49,984 bases of DNA from Pseudomonadota bacterium (GTDB lineage Bacteria; Bdellovibrionota_B; Oligoflexia; Oligoflexales; CAIYRB01): assembly GCA_026390445.1 (NCBI GenBank), contig JAPLFX010000095.1, positions 1 to 49,984 of the forward strand. Direction: 5' to 3'. Position numbers and translations under genes: made by a program. Each line of letters starts with the position of its first letter. Position 1 is the stretch's first letter. Below, one piece after another: positions 34,344 to 42,749 of this stretch. Under the pieces are notes generated by a model that had not been told where the DNA came from, did not search any database, and was given only the letters and a program-made list of their open reading frames with translations.

Positions 34344-36362
34344 CTAGTGAAAGAGCCCACCGACAAAGTTGCCGACGCCATTGATCACAGACCCAACGGT
34401 ATTGCCGACGGTATTCACTGCATTGCCGACCACATTGCCTACCGTCGTAACTACGGTGGCCGTGACGTTGAACACGCCGCTCATCACGCCGCCGACGACT
34501 TCCGCAGCGAATCCGAGTCCTTGTAAGATGCCAGAAGCAACTGCAGCAGTTACTTGGAATACATCTCGTAAGACCACGCCAATCACTGCAGCCGAAAAAC
34601 CCACCACCTGCAAAACCCCCGCAGCCGCTTGTGCGCCGAGCTGGAAGACTCCGGCCAGGACCTGGCCAACCACCGCAGCTTCGTAGCCGAGTCCCTTTAA
34701 TATCTCCGCGCAGAGGCGACCATCAGCTTGGAACGCGCCTTTCAAAATCTGCCCCAGGTCCATTGCTGAGATCCCAATCCCGTGCAACAGGCCAGCGGCC
34801 GCTGCGGCTGGAAGGCCAAAGATGTTCTTGAGGACGACGGCGATGTCGTAGCCAACACAGCCAATATGCTGCAAAGCGGCAACCGCAGCGCTGGCAGAAA
34901 GTTGAAACACGTCCTTCAGGACGCTACCAATTTCGTTTACACCGAAACCCAGCGCCCGGATCAGTGTGATCGCGGTGGCGACTGGCAGTGCAAACACCTG
35001 CTTTGCCACCAAGCCGAGCTCCAAGTGATGCACGTGGAGAGCAAACAGAGCGGAAAGAGTTGCCTCAGCCGAGAGGGCAAAAGTGCTTTTCAAGACCCAG
35101 CCGATTTCAACGACCGCCGCACCAACACCGATTAAGATCGCAGCCGATGCCTGAGCTGTTTGCGCAAACACGCCCCTAAGCTGCGTCCCGATTTCGAGCG
35201 TGGTAAAGCCAACAGTCCGTAAGACCTGAGCTGCAAGATCGGCCTTGATCAGGAATATATCCCTGAGGACTAGGGCGACTTCACCGGCGACAAAGCCGCT
35301 GGCGCGCAGGATTGGTGCTGACAACTGAGCGCTCAACTGAAACACCGATTTTAGAGCGTTAGCAACCTGGACGGCAGTGTACCCAGCTGAGTGCAGAACC
35401 GAGGCAGCGTCGTTGGCGCTGAGCTTAAAGATCGTCTTTAGCGCATTGCCGACGTCTTCCTCCTTGCATCCCATGCCGAATAGCAGGGCCACCAACGTGT
35501 CCACTTTCATCTGGTGCTTTTTGACAAGATACTGGGCCAGTTGCGCTATATTGTAGCCGGCTGCTAACAGGTCCCGGGCTTCTTTGTCGAGCTTGTCAGA
35601 AAAAACTGTGGCAATGGCTCCACCTACTTCGTCGATGCTGAATCCGATGTTTCGCAATAGAGGCACCACGGTATCGCTGTTCAATTCGCTGCGTTGATGC
35701 AAGTGGCGGCAGATGTCTTCAGCAGTAAAGCCAATGGACTTCAGCAAAGTACCAGTGTCTTCTAGCTTCAGGCTGAAGATGGTGGTGAGACTCGAGCTGA
35801 TATCAGCGATCGGCGCGCCTAGCTTCTGCAAGAGAGAGCCAATTTGGTTGGCATCAGCGGCAAAAACCTTATGTGCCGCCAGCGCGATTTCGATATTCGT
35901 GCATCCGATCCTGTGTAGAATGTCGGTGGACTTGCCGATGTCTAGGTTCAACTTCGATTGGAGTCCCGAAGTAATGCTGGTCGCGTCGAATGCGGCGCTC
36001 AGCAGGGTTATTGCCGCATCTTCAGGTAGCATGGCGTAGGATTCATGCAATACATCGGTGATGTCGTCGGCGCTGAACCCTTGTGCCTTCATCAAGTTCG
36101 TCATCGCCTTGGCATCGTAGTTGTGCTGCGCCTTGACCGCATTGGCGATGGCCAGGGGCGACTGGCCGCTGCCTTTCAAGTCTTTCAGCTGCTGCTCTGC
36201 TGGAGTGGTCGCGATAGTCCGAGCATCCTCCGAACGCGCATGTTTGGAGGCGGTCCGTTGATCGGAGGTTGCGACCTTTTGACCGCAGCCAAGTACGGTG
36301 ATTAATAGCAGCGCACCGACGTTGGCCATCATCCTGCTCTCTATGCTGCGTTTTAAATTCAC
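34344..36362 (-). CDS. lipoprotein built of twenty 29-residue helical repeats
   Basis: This 672-residue protein is not assigned to a family. The GTG start at 36362 has a strong AGGAGG eight bases upstream. The signal peptide ends with VLGC (Cys26). Residues 66-645 are twenty consecutive repeats of exactly 29 residues with no insertions. The pattern is Gly at 1, Phe/Tyr/Cys at 2, Asp/Glu near 6, Ile/Val at 7, Gly/Ala at 8, Leu/Val at 11, Lys/Arg at 12, Phe at 15, Leu at 17, Ala at 19 and Leu at 26. Examples are GFGVNEIGSVLKDVFQLSAS and GYTAVQVANALKSVFQLSAQ. Early repeats are polar and divergent; late ones are hydrophobic and Ala/Gly-rich. The tail (646-672) is a VGNxV-type heptad sequence ending GGLFH. 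It should form an alpha-solenoid tethered to a membrane; function unknown. Confidence 0.85.
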   Translation of the reverse strand: MNLKRSIESRMMANVGALLLITVLGCGQKVATSDQRTASKHARSEDARTIATTPAEQQLKDLKGSGQSPLAIANAVKAQHNYDAKAMTNLMKAQGFSADDITDVLHESYAMLPEDAAITLLSAAFDATSITSGLQSKLNLDIGKSTDILHRIGCTNIEIALAAHKVFAADANQIGSLLQKLGAPIADISSSLTTIFSLKLEDTGTLLKSIGFTAEDICRHLHQRSELNSDTVVPLLRNIGFSIDEVGGAIATVFSDKLDKEARDLLAAGYNIAQLAQYLVKKHQMKVDTLVALLFGMGCKEEDVGNALKTIFKLSANDAASVLHSAGYTAVQVANALKSVFQLSAQLSAPILRASGFVAGEVALVLRDIFLIKADLAAQVLRTVGFTTLEIGTQLRGVFAQTAQASAAILIGVGAAVVEIGWVLKSTFALSAEATLSALFALHVHHLELGLVAKQVFALPVATAITLIRALGFGVNEIGSVLKDVFQLSASAAVAALQHIGCVGYDIAVVLKNIFGLPAAAAAGLLHGIGISAMDLGQILKGAFQADGRLCAEILKGLGYEAAVVGQVLAGVFQLGAQAAAGVLQVVGFSAAVIGVVLRDVFQVTAAVASGILQGLGFAAEVVGGVMSGVFNVTATVVTTVGNVVGNAVNTVGNTVGSVINGVGNFVGGLFH

Positions 36363-36420
36363 GTGACGATCCTCCTAAAATAGTTTGTTTCGGTCTTGTT
36401 ATGTGGTTCTTACAAATAGC

Positions 36421-36448
36421 CTTTCGGCATTTTTTTTCCGTAACTTTA
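36421..36448 (-). promoter_or_regulatory. FliA-like promoter of the 29-residue-repeat lipoprotein gene
   Basis: On the minus strand TAAAGTTA begins at 36448 and GCCGAAAG lies at 36428-36421. This is 7/8 and 6/8 to the sigma-28 elements, but with 16 rather than 15 bases between TAAA and the -10. The predicted leader would be about 50 bases. Confidence 0.4.
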
Positions 36449-36602
36449 AAATATTATGTAACTTAATGATTTTAATAGATTATCCAAATTTAATTGCGCG
36501 TAATATTTTGCCAATGCGCAAACAAATGACATCTGTTTGTAGTTTTTCTTCTGACGCCAATGAGGAGGTGAGTCGAACGTATACAGGAGGTCGTCTCCTT
36601 GC

Positions 36603-36631
36603 TTGACATAATTTAAATTAGTTAATAAAAT
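36603..36631 (+). promoter_or_regulatory. sigma-70 promoter of the response regulator gene
   Basis: TTGACA (36603-36608) and TAAAAT (36626-36631), with exactly 17 bases between, lie in an AT-rich stretch. This is the best housekeeping promoter match in the window. It points to the regulator starting at 36748. Confidence 0.7.
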
Positions 36632-36747
36632 TAATTTGTTGCAACCATTTTCAGCGTCAGATCTGAATGTTTATTGCGGTCTTGCTAAACTAAACTATGA
36701 AAAGTGACGATGGATGGTCTGAAGGTCTTTCTGACCTAGGGAGTGTT

Positions 36748-37665
36748 ATGGAAGCGAAGCTAAGTGGAACTCTGCTGATCGTCGACGACGAGCCGGAAAT
36801 CCGGGAAATCGTTGGCATGCATTTGACCGCTTTGGGCGTGACGCTGATCGAAGCAAGCGACGGGCATCATGCACTCGACATCCTGCGAACACAGCCAGTG
36901 GATGTGGTCGTTTCCGATCTGATGATGCCAAGGATGACGGGTCTGGCGCTACTGAGCAGTATGCGCTCGGAAGGCCTGATGCAACCATTTATCTTTCTCA
37001 CTGCCTATCCTAGCCAAGACACGACCGTGCAGGCTTTGCGCTTGGGTGCCTTTGACTACCTGGAAAAGCCCTTTGAAGGTGACGAACTCCGCGGCTTTGT
37101 CAAAGAGGCCATGCGCGTCGCCAAGGAGATGAAGCGACTCAACGAGGGCGCGGCGCAGGCGACGGACACCGGTGGCGGGCACGAATCAGCGGCCCAGCAG
37201 ATCCGTAAACTCCGCACTTTGCGCTACGAAGAAGCGCACGGCAAAAGCAACGAGCCGCTGGCGACCGGTAACCTGGCGCAGCGCAAAATAGAAGAGTTGT
37301 TTATCAGCGAAGCGACAGCACAGCTGCTGTTTTGCGGCGGCTCGATCAAAAATCTTAGCAATCCAGAAGAGCGGGCCATCGAGCTCGGCTATCTGTTTCG
37401 GGTCATGCAGGGGATCGCCGATGCCGCGGTACCGATTGGTGCAACCAGGTTGGTGGACTTGATGCGCGCTGCAGAGCATTTTTTCACCGCTCTCCGCGTT
37501 AGGCCACATATGGTTAGCCGCGAGCTGATCGAGCTGGCGACGAATTCAAACCAATCGCTGCAGGCGGCGGTCACCACCCTCGGTAAAGACGATGGATCGG
37601 TTGATGTCGACGCGACGATCGAGGCCTTTGCTCAAGCGACGGCAAAGGTCGAATCAGGCGGCTAG
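36748..37665 (+). CDS. response regulator with a degenerate HPt-like output domain
   Basis: This protein has about 305 residues from ATG 36748, preceded by GGGAG; an earlier in-frame ATG at 36697 has no ribosome site. The receiver domain (about 6-120) has the acidic pocket VDDEPE, phospho-acceptor Asp57 in VVSDLMMPRMTG, the Thr in FLTAY and Lys107 in EKPFEG. The C-terminal part has GYLFRVMQGIADAAVPIG then ATRLVDLMRAAE. It aligns by eye with the CheA-type HPt pattern LFRxxHxxKGxAxxxG...LxxL. The phospho-acceptor His is Gln (about 221) and the Lys-Gly is lost. It may bind a partner kinase or regulator without phosphotransfer (inference). Confidence 0.75.
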   Translation: MEAKLSGTLLIVDDEPEIREIVGMHLTALGVTLIEASDGHHALDILRTQPVDVVVSDLMMPRMTGLALLSSMRSEGLMQPFIFLTAYPSQDTTVQALRLGAFDYLEKPFEGDELRGFVKEAMRVAKEMKRLNEGAAQATDTGGGHESAAQQIRKLRTLRYEEAHGKSNEPLATGNLAQRKIEELFISEATAQLLFCGGSIKNLSNPEERAIELGYLFRVMQGIADAAVPIGATRLVDLMRAAEHFFTALRVRPHMVSRELIELATNSNQSLQAAVTTLGKDDGSVDVDATIEAFAQATAKVESGG

Positions 37666-37674
37666 GCTCGACCA

Positions 37675-39972
37675 TTAGGTCTTTCTCGTCGTCAGCATGG
37701 CCAAGGTGTGCCTGGCTTTGTCGCTCAGCAGTCCACTTTGGGCGGGAGGTGGCTGGGTGTTCGTTTGGCGCTGCTGCTGCGGCGCCTTGATGACGTTGGG
37801 TGTTGGTTTTGGTGCGCCTGGAATGTGCGGGGTGGCGCTTTGGCCGACTTGAGCTGGGACTTGCGTTGATACGCTTACGGCGCGGCCAAGGCCGGCAGGT
37901 GCTAGGGCCAGAGCCAGGCTCTCGTCGGCAAGCAGTAGGACGTGCAGCGTATCCTCAGTCGCCTGCTCCAGGGCTGCCAGGAAGGCTAGCCGCTCCTTGG
38001 TATGCGTGTGCTCCTCGTCCCAATGGTAGACGGTTAAGGCAAAGGCTTCGGCGGGATGGGTGGCATGGGCGGCACCAGTGAACAAACCGGCCGGCTTTGC
38101 CTTGCTCGTTGCGTGGTGCACCGAAGCCAGAGCGTCGATGAGGTGCGCACTGGCGCATAGCTCGCTGACCGCTTCGTCATGAATCTCTAGCGTGGGCACA
38201 CTGGCCGCGGCGAATGCTGCAGTCCACTCCGTTGCGATGGTTTGACGGCGTTTCTTCAGCATCGCCAGCATGCCGGCTGCTGCCTTAGCCGCGACGGCCT
38301 GGTCTTTGATCAGCGTTAAACGCTGGCGCTTGGTCTCCCGGTAGCGAAGCAGGCTCGACACTTCACTGAGCAAGATGGCCGGGCTGCTTAGATCGACGGT
38401 CTTCTGGCTGCCGGTGGCCTTGCGCCAGTCGAGCAGCAGTCGCTCGACTTGGTTGAGCGCTGTGTGAAAGCGTTGCAGCCGATCGGCAGAGGCGTGATGT
38501 TTGGCCTCGAGCTGCGTCAGGGTCCCGTGGCCTGCGGCGAGCTTTAGCAGGTGGTTGAGGTCGATGTCTTCGGCTAGGTGCGATTGCTTGGCCAGGACCT
38601 GCCAGCGTTGCTTGAGCGTGCCAAAGCCCTGCACGAGTTGTTCGTAGGTGGCGTCGATCGTAGCCAAGGCGGCATCATGCTTTTTGTCGACCAAGGCCAG
38701 GTTTTCTTTGAGTTCGCCTAGGCGACCTAGGGTATAGGTGATGGCCATGTGCGCCGTCTCGAGGTCGGTGACTTCACGTTCGAGCGGGGTTTCTTCAAAT
38801 TGCGCGCCGGGTGTCTCAGAGCGGCTTTTAAAGCGATCAAACCAGGTCTTTTGCTTGTCGGCGCTTAAACTCTCGACCTGCTGCAGGTGGGCCTTTTGTT
38901 TAAGACGTGCAGTGAGCGAGGCCAGGCATGAGGCGAGTTCTGCCTGGGTTTGCTGGTCACCGGTGAGGCCTCCGGCGGCGACTTCGAGGTAGCGGCGAAA
39001 CAGTGGCTCGATCTGTTCAGCGACTTGCTGTCTGGCTTTGCCCATAGCTTGGATCAGACGGGCTTGGGCTTCGATATGGCTCAGTCCGGAGATGGCAGCA
39101 TGGAAATCCACCGCCACGGTCTGGTGCTCGTCGCTGAGTCCGAGTTGGTGGCGTAGCTCGGCGCGCTCCGCCGTGACTTTGGCGAGGTCGTTCTGGAGCG
39201 CCTTGAGGGAGACGCCAGGTTGCAACAGCGGTTCAGCGGCCGCGGCTAACTGGTCGAGCAGTTCGACTTCTTGCACTAGAGAGGAGCACTGATTGCCGTC
39301 TTTTCCTAACAGCCCTTGGGCCTCGCTTTTCAGTTCGTTATATTGGCGGCAGAGTTCGCTATAGCGCAGGCGAAGCGGGTCGAGTTTGCGGCCTAAGGAC
39401 GCGAGGTTTTTAGCTGTGGCGAGTGCGGGGCTGGCGAACCTCTGGGCACAGGTTTTTGCCACAGCGGTCATCTGCGCCTCGGTGGCGGCCTTTAAGCTGG
39501 CTTCTGGTGACACCGGTGCGCCTAGACGCGTCAGGCGGAGCTGGCCGTCTTGATCGTTACCGTCAGGACTTTGGCTGCGGATGTCGAAATGTCCAACCGT
39601 CAGGCGTTCGCTGGCATGCCATGGGGACGAGGCCTGGGTCAGCGGACCATCGAGGCAGGCCTCGGCGAGATCGCGCTCCGCTTCGGCAGCGGCGCACAAG
39701 GCGCCGTCTTTGGCGATACGCGTCTCTTTGCCGCGGCGCTGGATCAGCCAGGTGTGACCGCCATGGTCGCCGAGTTGCAAGGCGACTTCTTGCAGGAGCG
39801 GAGAGGGTATGCCAGTCAGTGCGTAGTCCAACGCGGCGGACACCTGTTTGAGCACTTGGCGGCTTGCGGTGACCGCCAGGTAGGCACGCAGGCGGCCGCT
39901 GGCATGGGTAAACTTCCAAGACTGCCAATCTTGCTCGCCGGTTGGGCGGTAGCGCACGAAGTACAAGATCAA
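37675..39972 (-). CDS. 765-residue coiled-coil protein, YhaN/SMC-like but without Walker A
   Basis: This large, mostly helical protein has extended coiled-coil stretches at about 170-600 (Leu/Ala/Glu/Gln-rich). The first 110 residues have a strand pattern with GGHTWLIQRRGKETRIAKDG, recalling the second lobe of YhaN/AAA_27-type SMC-like ATPases. No GxxxxGK[ST] P-loop is present, and the late VLLLADESLALALAP only faintly resembles a Walker B. The C-terminal 90 residues are Pro/Gln-rich and disordered. The TTG start 39972 is supported by GGGAG seven bases upstream. The gene ends 9 bases from the convergent response regulator gene. It could be a structural protein; function unknown. Confidence 0.6.
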   Translation of the reverse strand: MILYFVRYRPTGEQDWQSWKFTHASGRLRAYLAVTASRQVLKQVSAALDYALTGIPSPLLQEVALQLGDHGGHTWLIQRRGKETRIAKDGALCAAAEAERDLAEACLDGPLTQASSPWHASERLTVGHFDIRSQSPDGNDQDGQLRLTRLGAPVSPEASLKAATEAQMTAVAKTCAQRFASPALATAKNLASLGRKLDPLRLRYSELCRQYNELKSEAQGLLGKDGNQCSSLVQEVELLDQLAAAAEPLLQPGVSLKALQNDLAKVTAERAELRHQLGLSDEHQTVAVDFHAAISGLSHIEAQARLIQAMGKARQQVAEQIEPLFRRYLEVAAGGLTGDQQTQAELASCLASLTARLKQKAHLQQVESLSADKQKTWFDRFKSRSETPGAQFEETPLEREVTDLETAHMAITYTLGRLGELKENLALVDKKHDAALATIDATYEQLVQGFGTLKQRWQVLAKQSHLAEDIDLNHLLKLAAGHGTLTQLEAKHHASADRLQRFHTALNQVERLLLDWRKATGSQKTVDLSSPAILLSEVSSLLRYRETKRQRLTLIKDQAVAAKAAAGMLAMLKKRRQTIATEWTAAFAAASVPTLEIHDEAVSELCASAHLIDALASVHHATSKAKPAGLFTGAAHATHPAEAFALTVYHWDEEHTHTKERLAFLAALEQATEDTLHVLLLADESLALALAPAGLGRAVSVSTQVPAQVGQSATPHIPGAPKPTPNVIKAPQQQRQTNTQPPPAQSGLLSDKARHTLAMLTTRKT

Positions 39973-39998
39973 AGTCTATCTCCCTGTATTGGCATGAC

Positions 39999-40026
39999 TA
40001 AAGTATTGGTGGGTCGGTGCCGATAG
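39999..40026 (+). promoter_or_regulatory. FliA-like promoter of the kinase/regulator pair
   Basis: TAAAGTAT starts at 39999 and GCCGATAG lies at 40019-40026 (7/8 to the -10 octamer), with 16 bases between TAAA and the octamer instead of the ideal 15. The predicted start site is about 24 bases before the TTG at 40057. Confidence 0.5.
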
Positions 40027-40056
40027 GGTCTTCAAGTCGGACACCGGGAGCACGCT

Positions 40057-41256
40057 TTGAAGCAAGCGCTGTTGGATAATTTTAACTCAATGGATTCGGG
40101 CTCATTTGCCGAATTGCTGCATTCGCTTGGGTTTACTTCGGGCGCATTCTACCGTTTGGGCGCCAATGCTTTGGTGAAAGTCCTGAAGAGCGATGAACCA
40201 GAACAAGGCGTTTGGCCGGCCTCGGTAGCACTGACAGGTTATTATACCTCGGCTGACGACAGCTTGCCGCCTCGGGCCTGGGTACGCCTGGATAAACTCC
40301 CTATCAATCCTACATCATGGCCTAAAAACGCGGTTTTTTATGTTCCGGAGCAAGCGTTTGAAACCGAGAAGGTGCTCTTTGCCGGACTGATGGCCTCCGG
40401 TAAGCGGGTGCGTTCGGGTGAGCTGGACGGTCCTCTTGAGGCGATCTCGGCGCGTTTGCGGGCGTGGTTTCGCGAGCAAGACCTGCGTCATGCTCTTAGC
40501 GAAGGCGTCATCAAAGAGCATCTAAAGACGCTCGAAGTCGATCTGCGCATGGTGATCGATCACGAACTACGCACGCCGTTGGCTTCGATTTCAGGCTATA
40601 CGGCGTTGATCGCCAGTGCTGAAAAAGATGCGGTGCCTGCCCTTTGCCTTGAATATGTCCAGGTGCTCGAGAGCGAAGTGGATCGCGCGGTCAAGGCGAT
40701 CGATAAGATCTCGCTAGCACTTTACTCCGACCGGGGCCAGGAGTCGGAACCGCTGCTGGCAGTCTTTGACGGCGCCAGCGAAATCCTGCTCGCCTGCGCC
40801 AGGATGCAGGCCGAAGCAGCGGAGGTCGTCGGCCCGCTTAGCGCCAAAAATCTCAACCTTCATGCCCAAAAGGTGACCGATCATTCCTGCTTGATTCGAG
40901 CTGACCTGAGACTGTTTCAGACTGCGGTGTGGGAGGTGATGAAAAACGCCGCGGGGCACGCACGTACCGGCAAGGTCGGCGTGCAGATCTACGTGTCCGA
41001 GCATATGCTGGTGGTCGATATCGAAGATGATGGTTCGGGTGTCTCACACGGTGCCGAAGACCTGATTTTTATGCGCTTCTATCAAGACCCCAGCGAGTCG
41101 CATCGGCGCCGTGGCCGACGTGGCGTGGGTCTTGGCTTGTTTATCGCGCGGCAGATCGTCGAGCAACACATGGGACGCTTGTTGTTTATTCGGCAGAAAA
41201 ATGGCAGTCTTTTTCGGTTTCTTTGGCCACTGGACGACGGGGGATCCCATGCCTAG
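40057..41256 (+). CDS. soluble sensor histidine kinase
   Basis: This 399-residue kinase has no membrane segment. Residues 1-150 are an unassigned input region, possibly GAF-like. The H-box VIDHELRTPLASISG with its phospho-accepting His is near residue 170. The N-box is WEVMKNAAGHA, G1 is DIEDDGSGV and G2 is GVGLGLFIARQIVEQHMG. The TTG start has GGGAG six bases before it. It overlaps the response regulator gene by 8 bases, so the two form a coupled two-component pair. It lies behind a FliA-like promoter and is divergent from the coiled-coil gene. Confidence 0.9.
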   Translation: MKQALLDNFNSMDSGSFAELLHSLGFTSGAFYRLGANALVKVLKSDEPEQGVWPASVALTGYYTSADDSLPPRAWVRLDKLPINPTSWPKNAVFYVPEQAFETEKVLFAGLMASGKRVRSGELDGPLEAISARLRAWFREQDLRHALSEGVIKEHLKTLEVDLRMVIDHELRTPLASISGYTALIASAEKDAVPALCLEYVQVLESEVDRAVKAIDKISLALYSDRGQESEPLLAVFDGASEILLACARMQAEAAEVVGPLSAKNLNLHAQKVTDHSCLIRADLRLFQTAVWEVMKNAAGHARTGKVGVQIYVSEHMLVVDIEDDGSGVSHGAEDLIFMRFYQDPSESHRRRGRRGVGLGLFIARQIVEQHMGRLLFIRQKNGSLFRFLWPLDDGGSHA

Positions 41257-41620
41257 AATCTTGGTGGTAGAAGACGAGATTCATATCCAGCGTTTGATTA
41301 AGCTGGTCCTGGAAAAACAGGCTTATACCGTCGAGTCCGTCGGGACCGGCGAGGATGCCTTGGAGTACCTGCTGAAGCATGAAAAACCAGATCTTATTTT
41401 GCTCGATATCATGATGCCTGGCATCGATGGCCTGCAAGTCCTACGCAAGATCAAAGGCAATGCCGATCACCGCGATATACCGGTCGTCATGCTGACCGCG
41501 TTGGCGCAGGAAAACGTCGTCATTCAGGGAATTAAGCTGGGCGCCAAAGACTACATCCGCAAGCCTTTCCACCCGACGGAACTGGTAAAGCGCTTGAGCA
41601 AGCACCTGGTCGCGGGATAG
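41249..41620 (+). CDS. CheY-like single-domain response regulator
   Basis: This 123-residue receiver-only protein is the partner of the overlapping kinase. It has the acidic pair VVEDE, phospho-acceptor Asp in LILLDIMMPGIDG (about residue 52), switch Thr in VVMLTAL and Lys in YIRKPFHP. With no output domain it works by protein-protein contact, as CheY does. Because the che operon here has no cheY, this protein is one possible phosphate sink or motor-binding partner. That link is inference based on the FliA-like promoter and on being the nearest single-domain receiver gene. Confidence 0.9.
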   Translation: MPRILVVEDEIHIQRLIKLVLEKQAYTVESVGTGEDALEYLLKHEKPDLILLDIMMPGIDGLQVLRKIKGNADHRDIPVVMLTALAQENVVIQGIKLGAKDYIRKPFHPTELVKRLSKHLVAG

Positions 41621-41629
41621 ACTCCGCAG

Positions 41630-42733
41630 ATGTCTGAGATGTCTGTTGCGCGTGGCGCCAATTTATCCTTTACCCGTCAAACCTTAGCCGCCTGGATGGG
41701 CCAGGCAGGCACGGCCGTCCTGCGTTTGCTGCCGGCCGAAATGGCCCATGACGTCGGCATGCTGCTGCTCGAACGCGGTCTACTCGACGTGCTGCCAGCA
41801 CCCTATGTCGAGCCATTGACCGCCGGCCTCCAGGTGACTCTGCCGGGGATTGGCACCTTACCGCATCCCTTGGCTTTGGCTGCTGGCTTTGACAAGAACG
41901 CCAGGGCACCGCGGGGATTTGCCCGCATGGGCTTTGCCATGCTGGAGATCGGCACGGTGACGCCGCAGGCGCAGCCGGGTAATCCAAAACCACGCCTGTT
42001 TCGCCAGTCTGGGACTCGTGCCCTGATCAACCGCATGGGCTTTAATAGCGACGGTGCAGCGACGGTGGCGATGCGCCTGGCGGCACATAAGTGGCGCTTT
42101 GATCAGGTCCCGCTGGGCATCAACTGCGGTAAAAACAAGCTAACGCCCCAGGACCGCGCTGCCTCCGACTACCTGCAGGTGATGGAGGCTTTCAAGGACC
42201 TCGCCAGCTACTTTGTCGTCAATATCTCGTCGCCAAACACGCCTGGTCTGCGCGAGTTGGCGTCGCCGGCTTTTATTCACGAGCTTGCCGATGGCATTGG
42301 CGCGGGCCTGCCAAAGGTCTGGGTCAAACTCGATCCGGATATGGCTCGAAGGGACTTTCAGGAGTTGGTCGAGGTCATCGCCAAACGCGGGTTTCAGGGC
42401 ATCATCGTCAGCAACACCCACCGCGTGACCTATCCGGAGGTGGGCGGCCAGAGCGGGCATCCGCTTGCGGCTCAAGCCACGGCGTGTCTGGAGTGGGCGC
42501 ATGCAGTGCATCGGGGCGATCTGCCGATGATCGCCAGCGGCGGGGTTTTGACCGGTGCGGACGTCTATCAAAAGTTGATTCGCGGGGCTTTGGCCGTGCA
42601 GGTTTATACGGCACTAGTCTACGAGGGGCCTTGGGTCATCGCCAAGCTGCTTACCGAGTTGGCTGCGGAGTTACGCCTCCGCGGCGTCCACCATGTCCAG
42701 GACGTGATCGGGCGTTATTATCAGGATGGTTAA
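41630..42733 (+). CDS. pyrD: dihydroorotate dehydrogenase (quinone), class 2
   Basis: This 367-residue flavoenzyme of pyrimidine synthesis oxidises dihydroorotate to orotate with quinone as acceptor. The N-terminal helical extension (about 10-50) that binds membrane quinone marks class 2. Key features are LAAGFDKNA, MGFNSDGA, the catalytic Ser in FVVNISSPNTPGLR, KLDPD, IIVSNTH, and the phosphate-binding IASGGVLTGADVYQKLIRGA. It starts 10 bases after the regulator gene, so it may share its transcript. Confidence 0.95.
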   Translation: MSEMSVARGANLSFTRQTLAAWMGQAGTAVLRLLPAEMAHDVGMLLLERGLLDVLPAPYVEPLTAGLQVTLPGIGTLPHPLALAAGFDKNARAPRGFARMGFAMLEIGTVTPQAQPGNPKPRLFRQSGTRALINRMGFNSDGAATVAMRLAAHKWRFDQVPLGINCGKNKLTPQDRAASDYLQVMEAFKDLASYFVVNISSPNTPGLRELASPAFIHELADGIGAGLPKVWVKLDPDMARRDFQELVEVIAKRGFQGIIVSNTHRVTYPEVGGQSGHPLAAQATACLEWAHAVHRGDLPMIASGGVLTGADVYQKLIRGALAVQVYTALVYEGPWVIAKLLTELAAELRLRGVHHVQDVIGRYYQDG

Positions 42734-42749
42734 CGGCGAGGAGTGAGCG

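Noticed and set aside
34428-36167. Similarity of the 29-residue repeats to TAL-effector-like DNA-binding repeats
   Set aside because: Units are 29 not 33-35 residues, no variable di-residue loop is visible, and the protein is an exported lipoprotein.
36385-36606. 73-codon frame in the AT-rich divergent gap
   Set aside because: Composition looks like AT-rich non-coding DNA, there is no ribosome site, and it overlaps promoter elements.
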